Assembly: GCF_011075055.1 (NCBI RefSeq)
Contig: NC_058137.1
Span: 1,674,001 to 1,738,000, forward strand
Source: Mangifera indica
Taxonomy: Eukaryota; Streptophyta; Magnoliopsida; Sapindales; Anacardiaceae
Reading direction: 5' to 3'
DNA: 64,000 nucleotides
The translations under genes were made by a program, and so were the position numbers. Of the stretch, positions 24,509 to 35,471 are shown in pieces; within the stretch, counting starts at the first letter, position 1; each line of letters opens with the position of its first letter. The notes below the pieces were generated by a model that saw only the letters and a program-made list of their open reading frames with translations, ran no database searches and was not told where the DNA came from.

Positions 24509-25973
24509 GCATGATGATGAGCATTACATGACAGACTTGTAGTTAAATTGGTGTTTAAGTGAAGGCAGACAGACCTGTAGTTAGATTGGTGTTTAAATGA
24601 AGGCAGCAAGAGTGGATTTATAGATTACTTATGTTGACAGAAACAGAGATGTCTTCTGTTTCAGATTCGACAACTGGTGGCTACTGCTACATCCCCAACT
24701 CCTTTTCAATTTTGGAATTTTCTTGACGTTCTTATTGGCGGTTGGCGTCATTTATACAGGGACTCATGGCAAGAAAATTGGATCTATTGCCTGCTTCAAG
24801 TGGAGGAACCTTACAACGGTAACCCTTGTGCATAATAGGTTTCATTAATAGCTTATGAGACACAATATTAAAAATTGAGCAATATCATTAAATCCCACTT
24901 CGAATATAAAAATAGATATACATTTATATATATCATTATTTAATTAGGTATTACTTTATTCTTAATTTAAAATCACTCAATTATATAATAACATAAATAA
25001 ATGTATACCTATTTATATATTCAAAATAGATACAAGTAGTTTTTCTTATAAGAAATTTTGTCGATACTATATGTACAAACAAAAACAAATTGTTTATCTA
25101 CACGTTGATGTGGTACCATTTGATTAATTAATTTTAAAGTGAGAGAACAAGTAAACAATTACATCACCAATTACAAACTGTTACCCTATTTTGTATAAAT
25201 AAATTTGTATAATTAATTTGTACCTATACTTTTATTACTCTTAATATTACTAATACTGTGTAATAGGTTTCATTAAGTGCAAAACATAATTGTATAACAT
25301 ATGTTAATAGTTTATCATTTTGACCACATTTTGATTTTAACAAAACTATATGTATATATTTTTTATATACAATTTAATTATATACATAATTTATTATCAT
25401 ATAATTAGATTATTTTAAATTAAAATTAAAATAATACTCAATTATATAATCATACATAATTTATATATCTAAATTATATATTAAAAATATATACGCATAA
25501 CTTTATATAGGCATTACTTTGTTCTTTTGATCCGAAGCGACGCACAGCCAAATCTTTCATTCTTATTTTATAAAACAATTTTTACCGTACTTCGGGAAAA
25601 CGGTATCAAAATCAGTGACGAACAGGGTCTTATATTTTGGTGAGCAGGTCCATCAGGAAGATTAAGTAGATTGGGCCTGATACTTTTACGATTAGGTGAC
25701 ATCAGGACGACAAAATAGATTGATCAGCAAACGAGTGTGGCTAAACAAGCAATAAAGAAGCAAAATATGCATCTACTGACAATACAAGTTATCAAGAAGA
25801 ATTTCCATTCTGATTTGAAAAATTGGTTCAGTACAAGACTAATTATCAGAATGTCTTCAAATGCCGACAGCCTATTCAAAATCATGGGGTTAGATACTTC
25901 TTAACCCACCAAAATCTCTCACACCAAAAGAGTACAAGAATGGCTGAAGAACACTTTAAAAGTCTATAACACA
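24509..25973. other. Intergenic, AT-rich
   Basis: This stretch holds the former promoter side of the AKR pseudogene (24,509 to about 24,650) and then AT-rich DNA with repeated 'tcaattatataataacata'-like words around 24,930-25,490. I see no gene or clear element. Confidence 0.4.
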
Positions 25974-27573
25974 TTACTTTTCAATAAACTTCTTGAGGTT
26001 ATTCAACCACTGTAAGTATTCTTTACCGTCTTTGCTGATCATGTACTCATGCAAGAAGTTTGCTGTGCTAGGATTGATCCCTCTTATCTCAAGATATTTA
26101 TGTAAAGCCTTCTGCAAGTTTTCATCCAAAGAACTGGAAAAAAAGAAACAAAGAAAAAGAATAATCCGAAAATGAAACCACCTAAAAAAGAGAGAAAATG
26201 TATATGAAATTTGAACTGTTATTTTTGTGATTATGTCGACCTTACCTGAAGTCAGGCCCTTCATAACCAAGCTGATCTTCAGAATCTCCAGGTTGCTTAA
26301 TTGACAAGCTATCAATTGTAATCTCATCAGGGAAGGCAGTTACGCCAAATTCCAGGTGCATGCCATTTCCTTTTGATATATAGACAACCAGAGGAATACT
26401 TGACGTTTTATTGCTATCCTCATCTTCATCCTCCCCAATATCAGGATTATGCAGGTCAACTTCCACTGTGATTTCTTCACCTTGATACTTTCTTGTTAGT
26501 AATACAGTCCTTTCTCCAGGATTGTCCTGAATTTTGAAAGGAAACCCATCTGGGATTTCCTCTTCCTGTTCAGATATTATTGAAGCAAAAGAATAAAAAG
26601 ATTATCAAACTAGGCAAACATCTCTCTAACAACAATTAGATGATATAGCTTTTAATCACTTAGAAGAGAAGAATAAGCCTATCTTTCCGCCATAAAAATC
26701 CAATTGTAAGCAAAATAAAATGTTTGAAGAACAAGTATGGCTAAAAGTCAGGAAAAGAAAAACAAATATATAGTCATCAGAGAAATTTCACAGCTAAATC
26801 TTTTACTATGCACTTTAATCACTCATAGAAAATAAGAAAAACATTGAGATCAAATAAGACGTTACAAACAAAACACCCAGTAATCTCTGCCATCAATTCA
26901 GTATGAATTCTCAGATAGAAATAGCTTAGATATTGTACTATCCGATAGGTTCTATGCAGTAGGGCTCAGGGCACATTGTTTCTAAAAATTTAAAATCCCA
27001 AATTCGACTTCTCATAGGACACATAAGATGGAAAAAAAAGTATTTGCACTACAAAATTCAAACGTTTGTAGCTACCTCAGATACAGTAAACATTAGAAAT
27101 ACACACCTAATTAAGAAACAACTGATTGCACATTGAAGATACAAGCATAGTTGTTAGCCTTCTGGTTGGCACAATCAAAGACGAGTAAAGCCTTAGCCTT
27201 TATTAAAAGATAAAAAAATAATAAGAAACAAAAACAAAAATAAAAATTCTCCAATAATTCAAGAAAACATAAAATAATGGTAATTTCGTAATCAAAAACA
27301 AAACTTTCTAGAGAACACAAGGAAAAGGAGAGCTTACGGCGGGATGCTTAGCGCAGTCAATCTCGGAATCGAGGATTCGAATAAGATTCTCATCGGAAAT
27401 TCGGTTGGTAGAGAAGCGTAGGAAGGGAACAGATGGCTCCGACTGAGAGTGTCCTTTTCAACACTGGAAACGGCGTAGATTACACTGCGCAAGGTTCTTG
27501 GAGATCCAACGGTGCGGACAATGATTGGGAGGATGGAGGAGGATACTCTGCGAAGCACAAAGTTGAAGGCCAT
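25974..27573 (-). CDS. Mitochondrial glycoprotein family protein (MAM33/p32-like), frameshifted in exon 1
   Basis: Three exons: 27,338-27,573, 26,246-26,565 and 25,974-26,133. Exons 2 and 3 give the acidic p32/MAM33 fold: EEEIPDGFPFKIQDNPGE, an acidic loop GEDEDEDSN, and a C-terminal helix LHEYMISKDGKEYLQWLNNLKKF. Exon 1 starts MAFNFVLRRVSSSILP, a basic, Ser-rich mitochondrial presequence. However, exon 1 is 236 bases, one short of frame. The end that should join exon 2 (STNRISDENLIRILDSEIDCAKHPA) is in a different frame from the ATG, with the switch somewhere in about 27,420-27,470. So either one base was lost, by mutation or assembly error, or the gene is broken. With frame kept it would be 238 residues, a normal length. 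Family members are matrix proteins linked to respiration and ribosome function. Confidence 0.82.
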
Positions 27574-28907
27574 TTTCTTCTTTTGAGAGACGAAGAGTGA
27601 AGAATAAATAAAGCCTGTGAGGGTTTTGAAATTTAACCGGGTTTTGGTTTAGCCTTTATTTATTTATTTCTCACGTGAGTCACGTGATTTTTATTTAATG
27701 AAATTTTATAGTTTGGGGGGCTATGAGCTGTGACCAAACATATAAAGCCTCAAATGAACTTGTATCGTACTTAAGGTTGGATCTGATCTGAATCTGGCGC
27801 GTTCTTCTACTCAGTTCACTAAAACCCTCTCACCTCCTCAACGTCATCAAGTCAGAACTTGTCTTATCAGTACTTTTTTTTAACCAAATGAATCATATTG
27901 AATAACTTAAATTTCAGATTTAATATCAAATTTTATAATTATTAAATTAAATAAATTAAAAATTTCATCATAAAATACCATTAAATTTAAATTCATATTC
28001 ATTTATATAGAAAATCTCTTTCTTTCATTCAAATTACCACTTAGATACATTAACCGTTCATATTATTAAGGGCTTATGATTTGATAAAATGTATTTTAAA
28101 AATAAGATGTTCCCATTTAAAACTTGTTATCTTTAGGAATCAACTAGATTCAGCTAGTAAGATCTGACATAATAATCCAAAACCACAAGGGTTCCGCCTC
28201 CTAATGGGTTATTATATTGCAATTCCTATACATTCACATTGCATTTTGCTATATTGCTACTTGAACCGTATCTCCTTTGCCAATGGGTGGTTGTCACACC
28301 CGTACAATAGTCCTGGCAATAAATATTGTCAGCTTGAAAAAGCATGACTTGTGGGGTATAATCTGCAAAATCATGGTTCATTCTCCATACTAAAGTCCGC
28401 TTTTATGACGGAGTAATGCCAAGCCTTTTAAAAAGGCGAGACGCTGACCCAAACAAATTTATAAAAAAAAAAAAAAAAGCTACAAGTACACAATGATTAA
28501 TTTTTAACGGGCCGCCTGGAAAACACGCAGGCCAACCCACAAGAAAACCCGTCAAGTCATGACTTAGGACGTTGGGTCATGTCCCAGGCCCTATATTGCG
28601 GTGGGCCAAAAGGCGCAGCAAGACGGCCCGCACAAAATTAGGCATGGCCGACCCACCCAATGGACAGGTCTACTCATTGAGAAGTGAATACCAACTTTAG
28701 GGCCCAAATTGAGTGGAAAACATGGAAAGAGAGCATAAATGAGAAATGTCTGAGAATTAAGTCCCCATTCAATTTAAAGTTCAATACTTTCACTAGAAAC
28801 TCTCAAATTACCAAGCACAAAGAACCAATACAGAACTTCCAAAGAGCTTCGATTAATATCATGGCAATCCTCTTGATGAACTTCTTAATATGAAATACTA
28901 CATTTCC
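27574..28907. other. Intergenic, with an unassigned GC-richer repeat-like segment
   Basis: Upstream of the MAM33-like gene there is ordinary promoter DNA, including CACGTGA-type G-box words at about 27,672-27,690. From about 28,160 to 28,680 the base composition rises, with words such as GGGCCGCC and GTGGGCCAAAAGG and an A-run at about 28,462. This looks like part of a repeat, but I could not assign a class. The open frame at 28,684-28,893 has no recognisable product. Confidence 0.4.
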
Positions 28908-31278
28908 TCAAATCTCACCATCCCATAATTCTTCAACAGACCTGTATACACCATAAGTGTCATGGATAAATGAAGTTCCTCTAACCAGCCTAGCCTGCAG
29001 AATCCAAAACCAAATCAGCTGTCAGAGAAGGGATTCCAAGACAATTACAAATGCCATGCATCAACATCATATGGTTATCAGTACTGAACTATATTACACC
29101 AAATTTCGGTCACCCAAATATTTCTTGTAAAAGCATTTAGTACATGTAGCTCAAATATTCAAATAGATGACTGAAGTGGGACATATCCATGGCTTTTATA
29201 ATTTAGTATGATGAACATTTTAACACCAATCCTATTATGAAAGGAATTGCCACAACAAAATCTTAAGATTACACCAAGAATAAGAATAAGTAAAGATCAT
29301 AACAAAAACAATATTACAATAGAATAGCCACTTGCCTGCTCAATTTCAGAAATCTTGGCAAACAAATCGTCAGGTATAGACCAGCCATAGACATCTAAGT
29401 TCTGCTTGATCCTCTCTTCATTTGTGCTTTTGGGAAGCACACTATGACCCATTTGCAGGCCCCAGCGCAGAGCAACTTGTGCAGTAGTTTTGCCTAATTT
29501 CTCTGCAACCATATTGAGTACCGGATGCTTGAGGACTTCACTCTTGAGCCATGTTGTACCAGGAGAACCCAATGGAGAATATCCCTGACAAAAATTGAAT
29601 ATAGTTGGCCCAAGTTATCAAAGTAAATTAAGAATTTCCCAAGCATATATAAATAAAAGAACAATCCAAAAGCAAGAAGCAAAAAACTTAAAAAAAAAAA
29701 AATCAGAGAATGGCCCCCTCACAGATAGGTGAACACCCTTCGATTTACAGAATTCATGAAGCTTGTGTTGCTGCCAACAAGGATGGCACTCCACTTGGTC
29801 AACAGCAGGAGGCACACGTGCTACTTCCAACAAATCTCCAAGCTTCTTTGAGGAAAAATTACTCACACCAATAGCTCGAGCCTTGCCAGCATCATAGAGT
29901 GCCTCCATTGCTTTCCATGTGGCAGGTATATTTGGTGGAACAAAGTTCTCAGGCTTGAAGCCAATAGACCCTTTCTTCATGCTAACAGGCCAATGAATCT
30001 TCAAAAATTGGCGGCAATTTACAATTTAGTATAATTCCCAGTTATGGTTATGTACCAATAAATTCATTAGAAAAAAAAAAGGCTGCCAAAAGAAATACAA
30101 TATAAAAGTGACATAACAGATACCAAGGAAATAAATAATTTGATTGCAACTTCTGACTGTCCTCCGCAATTTCAAAATTAAACCACAAATTTTAGATACA
30201 AGACAATTTTTGTATAAGTTAGGCTCCCTAAACTAGCATGCTTGCTGTAAAAATCAAGGGCCATGATGATATAAACTGATCAATGCTATCAAATGTGGCG
30301 TATATGGTGCATGAAGAGACACCATCAAACATTTATTGAAATGTTAAGATGGTTAATGAAAGTTAAGATGATAGTCTGTCTGAATTGCAGATAGGGTGGT
30401 CATCTTTAAAAGAGGCTTAAATTTCCCATAATGTTAATCGATATTTTTTTTCTACTCCCCCCTAAAATACTCAAATGTCCAAGATCAAATCTCGGTGAAT
30501 TCACTTTTTTCATTCAGTCTTTTGATTATCCTTACTAGTTTCATAAAAGAAGTTTTTTTACAAAATCATAAAAAACCAACAGACAACAGCTAAATTTTAA
30601 CAGATAAAACAGGTAACAAGCTTTAATCAGGAAAAAAGCATACAAGGTATAAGTCAACATAGTCAAGCTGCAAGTCCTGCAAAGTTTGGCCCAGTGCCTC
30701 TGCTACATCTTCTGGTGCATGATCAGTACACCTGTGTAAAATCGAATTTGAAACACGATAAATACCATACAAATCTTAACGTTTTAGTAGAAATACACGA
30801 AGGTCCAAAATCCTTTCACACTCAGCAGTGGAAGGCAATTAAATAAAGTTAAAACAAACCAGAGTTTAGAGGTCACAAATAAATCCTCACGCTTAACCAC
30901 ACCATCTTCAAACAATTTCTTGAGCACCGAACCAATCTGTGCAAGATACGCGTACTAAATCTAAGTATCATTATTATATAGAGCTCTCAGAACAGTTAAC
31001 CAATTTCAACCTATTATAATTACCTCCTTTTCATTGCCATAGACACGAGCACAATCAATATGACGGTATCCAGCCTGCAAAGGCAAATGAAGTCCTAATC
31101 ACAAATCAAAAAAGAAGTTTACAGTAGCAAATATCGAAAAATGAAAAAAAATCAGAACCTTGATGGCGACGGCGACGGCATTGCCGACAACACCGGGATC
31201 AGCCTGCCACGTGCCTAATCCAACGGAGGGGATTTTGGCTCCGGTGTTCAACTCAAAGTATCGAATTTCATCAGCCAT
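28908..31278 (-). CDS. AKR4C: Aldo-keto reductase, AKR4C type (copy A)
   Basis: A cytosolic NADPH-dependent reductase of aldehydes and ketones. Seven exons: 31,159-31,278, 31,024-31,074, 30,860-30,936, 30,644-30,731, 29,723-29,998, 29,336-29,584 and 28,908-28,994. All joins keep frame and give 315 residues, the family length. The catalytic tetrad is Asp47 (HIDCA), Tyr52 (VYGNEKE), Lys81 (TSKLW) and His114 (IHWP). Cofactor-site words [19 protein letters not shown] and [10 protein letters not shown] are present, and it ends EELWDGEI. Similarity is closest to plant AKR4C8/4C9, which reduce reactive carbonyls formed under oxidative stress; substrate is inferred. Intron 6 begins GCAAGT, a GC donor. 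It is the most complete copy of its subgroup (with C). Confidence 0.93.
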
Positions 31279-32073
31279 TTTCGAAGCCGAAGTACGCGAA
31301 GTTTTACTTCACAGACAAACAGAAAGGGAGAGAAAGTGAGTGAAGCTGCTAGAGAACAAATACTCGACGCTAGGGAAAGCGGGAGGTTCCATTAATTTAT
31401 AATTGAAACGTGCAATGTAAATAATCATGACCGTTGATCAAAATTAAGTTAATTGCTGACCGTGGGATTGCTGATTAAAAGAATCGGTTCCCTGTGAAAT
31501 GCAATAATGGTTTCTGATGAAAAGTTGGCAGCGGCGTCAAACAAAACAAGTGGAATTTGGGGACCAAAACGGCCACGGCGGTGGAAACGGAAAGCGACGT
31601 TCAATTCAATTCTAACTTCAAATTTGATTGGTGTTTAAGAACATAATAATTCTTCTTTTGCAAATAGTAAACTAAAACAGACGGACGTTGGTTTTAAACT
31701 GACGGTACAGGGGCAAGTTTGACTTTCAATGAGAAAATTTTTGACAGAAAAAGATGTAGAATAAAAAAGGCTTTGTCATCTTCTCCTTTCGTCTTCTTCT
31801 TCGTCTGCTTCTTGTAGCTCCGTTCTCTTTCTTTTTTCTTTTATCAACCAAATCGAAACATTTTATATTAATTAATCAGACACCCTCTTAGTTAAAGCCC
31901 AAACAAAGCTTTATGATATGTTTTCTCTCCTTTAAAATAATGCCACAAATCGAAGGAGAAATTTTTTTTAAAATTTCAGTCACCTATCAAAACTTTGGTA
32001 TGAATGGTGCAAATGATAACTAGAATATTCTATAGGATGACTGAGGCTGCAAACATATCCGTTGCAAGAAAAC
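31279..32073. other. Upstream region of AKR copy A
   Basis: Promoter and 5' leader of copy A, then AT-rich DNA with no gene. No clear element was recognised. Confidence 0.4.
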
Positions 32074-32145
32074 TTAAATACCATTCATGCTTGAATCCGA
32101 GAATAAATTAAGATCATAACTGATGACAATACAACAGCTACTTGC

Positions 32146-32390
32146 CTGCTCAATTTCAGAAAACATGGCAAACGAGTCCTCAGGTATGGACCAATCAAAG
32201 ATGCCCGTGTTATCCTTGATCCTTGCTTCATTTGTAGTCTTGGGAAGTACACTGTGACCCATTTGCAGGCCCCAACGGAGAGCAACTTGCGCAGGTGTTT
32301 TGCCTAATTTATCTGCAACTATATTCACAACTGGATGCTTGAGGACATCGACCTTGATCCAGGTCGTACCAGGACAACCTAACACATGGG
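32146..32390 (-). pseudogene. Orphan AKR exon 6 (copy B fragment)
   Basis: Only the penultimate AKR exon is present: [16 protein letters not shown], then [20 protein letters not shown], ending SEIEQ followed by a GCAAGT donor, as in copy A. No exons 1 to 5 are found between it and copy C, and no last exon follows on its 3' side. It is a fragment left by unequal exchange or deletion, closer to copies A and C than to D and E. Confidence 0.8.
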
Positions 32391-32499
32391 TAGAATCCTC
32401 ATACATGGGTAAGATTTTTCTACAATCATCATCATGGGGGTGATTTCCGAGCGATGTTGATTTTTTGGAGTAAGAGGTTTTTACCACTTTCAGTTGGGG

Positions 32500-34001
32500 C
32501 TCTTATCCTTCTTGATACTGGTCCACTCAGGGGAACCTGAGTAGCTATAAACTGTTGGTCATAATACACTTGGTAGCATCTACCTTGTCAAAATTCAGAT
32601 AATTTCCTTGATTAGTGATGCCCTGAATTCTCCTTTTCATATCTGAATCTTGTTTTTCTGGAATGATCTTAGCATGCTCTTGTTGAAATTGAAAGTATAA
32701 GTCTGTAAGATTTTTAGACTTGGCAAAATCCACTCACACGAAAATTCAACGACTTTAATTCGGAATAACATTCAACAAAAAAATCACATTTAGGTTCAAA
32801 CAATCTGCAAAATCACCATACAGCTTAGTTTATTTCTCTCAGATGCTCAACTAACTACATATGGAAAATGCAGTACTTGTTCATAATTCGCCATCCCAAA
32901 GTTCTTCAATAGTCTTGTATGCGCCCAGAGTCTCATGCACTAATGAAGTACCCTTAATAAGCCTCTCCTGCAAGATTTAACGCCATCCAGTCAATAATCA
33001 CAACACCAACAGAAGGTTTTCTTTTTTTTTTTTTTTTCGGTAGATAATCTATTTATTTGCACCAAATCTTCTAAAGGATGCAAATGGTAACTCAAATCAA
33101 AAGTAGCACACACAATTGTGGACCAAAGATTAATGTTGTTAAGGGTGATGCTGAGATAAAACATATATTTCAAGAGTATGAGACTGCTAGGTTCTGATCA
33201 AATGCTGAGAGCAAGGTAAGTACACAAGCCCTATCCTTCTTGATGCTGGTCCAATGGGAGGAACCTGAGTAGCTATAAAGTGTGGATCAGAATACACTCG
33301 GTAGCATCTACCTTGTCAAAATTCAGATAATTTCCTTGATTAGTGATGCCCCGAATTCTCCTTTTCATATCTGAATCTTGTTTTTCTGGAATGATCTAAG
33401 CATGTTCTTGTTGAAATTGAAAGTATAAGTCTGTAAGATTTTTAGACTTTGGCAAAATGCATTCACAGAAAAATTCAACCAATGTCCTTCACAATAGGCA
33501 ATGAATAGATTTTATTGCTTTGGGCTTTAATTTGGAATAACATTAAAAAAAAACATCACATTTAGGTTCAAACAATCGGCAAAATCACCATACAGCTTAG
33601 TTTATTTCTCTCAGATGCTCAACTAACTACATATGGAAAATGCAGTACTTGTTCATAATTCGCCATCCCAAAGTTCTTCAATAGTCTTGTACGCGCTCAG
33701 AGTCTCATGCACAAATGCAGTACCCTTAATAAGCCTCTCCTGCAAGATTTAACGCCATCCAGTCAATAATCACAACACCAACAGAAGGTTTTCTTTTTTT
33801 TTTTTTTTTTGGTAGATGATCTATTTATTTGCACCAAATCTTCTAAAGGATGCAAATGGTAACTCAAATCAAAAGTAGCACACACAATTGTGGACCAAAG
33901 ATTAATGTTGTTAAGGGTGATGCTGAGATAAAACATATATTTCAAGAGTATGAGACTGCTAGGTTCTGATCAAATGCTGAGAGCAAGGTAAGTACACAAG
34001 G
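32500..34001. repeat. Direct tandem duplication (about 0.73 and 0.77 kb)
   Basis: Unit 1 (about 32,500-33,229) and unit 2 (about 33,230-34,001) are nearly identical. The junction is marked by the shared word GCAAGGTAAGTACACAAG, which ends both units. Unit 2 carries about 44 extra bases (near 33,470-33,515), changing the offset from 728 to 772. Each unit contains an AKR last exon, a T-run with a shared 60-residue open frame, and an unexplained coding-like segment (32,545-32,733 in unit 1). The low divergence points to a recent event. Confidence 0.9.
32880..32970 (-). pseudogene. Extra copy of an AKR last exon
   Basis: Minus-strand reading after an intact CTTGCAG acceptor gives ERLIKGTSLVHETLGAYKTI, ending EELWDGEL and a stop. 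It is the duplicate of the last exon of copy C (33,655-33,748) and lies downstream of it. It could serve as an alternative last exon or simply be a leftover. Confidence 0.75.
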
Positions 34002-35471
34002 CATTAAACACTAAATGATAGGAGGATGTTAATGATGAACAAGAAAGTTTAAGTACTACTTGCCTGTGAATTTCGGAAAACTTGGCAAACAAGTCTTCAG
34101 GTATAGACCAGTCAAAAACATCGAAGTTCTCATTGATCCTTGCCTCTTTTGTACTCTTGGGAATTACACTATGATCCATCTGTAGTCCCCAACGAAGAGC
34201 CACTTGTGCTGGAGTCTTGCCTAATTTCTCTGCTAGCATGGTGACAATTGGATTCGTGAGAATGTCACTCTTGATAGATCGTATACCTGGGGAGCCCAGT
34301 GGCGAGTACCCCTGCAATAAGGTGAATTCATCAAAATTGTGGACAAAATGCACATGAACGTCAGAATTAGTTTGCAGTGATAACCTTCGCAAACTCCCAA
34401 ACAAACAGTAAGTTGCTTCAAGCATAAAACACTCACAGTTAGGTGAATTCCTTTGGATTTACAGAATGCATGCAACTTTTGCTGATGCCACGAAGGATGA
34501 CACTCGACTTGATTAACGGCAGGAGGCACACGTGCTACTGCCAACAGATCCCCAAGCTTCTTCGTAGAGAAATTACTCACTCCAATAGCTCGAGCCTTAC
34601 CAGAATCATGTAATCCCTCCATTGCTTTCCATGTATTGGGTATATCAGGTTGGCTAAGGTTTTCAGGCTTAAAACCAACCGAACCCTTTTTCATGCTAAC
34701 CGGCCAGTGGATCTTCAAAACATTTCAACATTTAATTATGAATTAACCCAAATTTGACAAAAGTAAGCGCAGTTATGGTTTATATTTAACAGCATACTAG
34801 CAGATGAGTCCAAAGACAAACCAACAACTCAAGCATTAGAAATGCAGAGGGGATACATACAAGATACAGATCAAGATAGTCAAGTTGCAAGTCTTGTAAA
34901 GTTTGATCCAATGCCTTGGGCACATCTTCTGGAGCATGATTATTACACCTTCAAAATATAAAGCAAGAAAGGAATATATTATCTCCAAATAAAATTGGCT
35001 TTCTAATTCTAACAAGAAATATTCCTGGAACAAACCAGAGTTTGGAGGTGATCCATAATTCTTCACGCTTCACCAAACCTTCAGCGAACAATTTCTTCAG
35101 CGCCCCACCAATCTGCATGAACAGAAAATATTATTAAAAAAAAAAAAAAAGAGAAAACGGTACACCAATGAAACAAAATTTATTAATTTAAAGACTAAAA
35201 TAAACTATCGATTACCTCATTCTCATTGCCATAGATTTGAGCACAGTCGATGTGACGATAGCCCGCCTGCATTAATCAATACTCCTTAGCCAACAGTTAT
35301 AAATTCTTTAAACCAAAAAAAAGAAAAAAACTGTAGTGATGTAAAAACCTTAATGGCAGTGGTAACGGCGTCTGCAACAACACCGGGATCAGACTGCCAA
35401 GTTCCCAATCCAAAGGACGGGATTTTGGCTCCTGTATTCAATTCAAAGAATCTAATCGCTGTCGCTGCCAT
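33655..35471 (-). CDS. AKR4C: Aldo-keto reductase, AKR4C type (copy C), C-terminal frameshift
   Basis: Exons: 35,349-35,471, 35,216-35,266, 35,036-35,112, 34,861-34,948, 34,437-34,712, about 34,070-34,314 and about 33,655-33,748. Exons 1 to 6 are open with the tetrad Asp48, Tyr53, Lys82 and His115. At the end of exon 6, other copies read GAAATTGAGCAG before the GCAAG donor, whereas this copy reads GAAATTCACAG, one base shorter. Joined to the last exon, the frame shifts and stops after about 13 residues of altered sequence, so the conserved HET-EELWDGE tail is lost. No alternative acceptor restores frame. The core barrel and active site are intact, so the product may still fold. It could also be a recent pseudogene or an assembly error. 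Confidence 0.8.

Noticed and set aside
30470..30510. B-box-like word GATCAAATC
   Set aside because: No matching A box upstream and no tRNA or SINE structure around it.
32991..33945. Two near-identical 60-residue open frames on the minus strand
   Set aside because: They are copies made by the tandem duplication and run through a T-run; no coding pattern.
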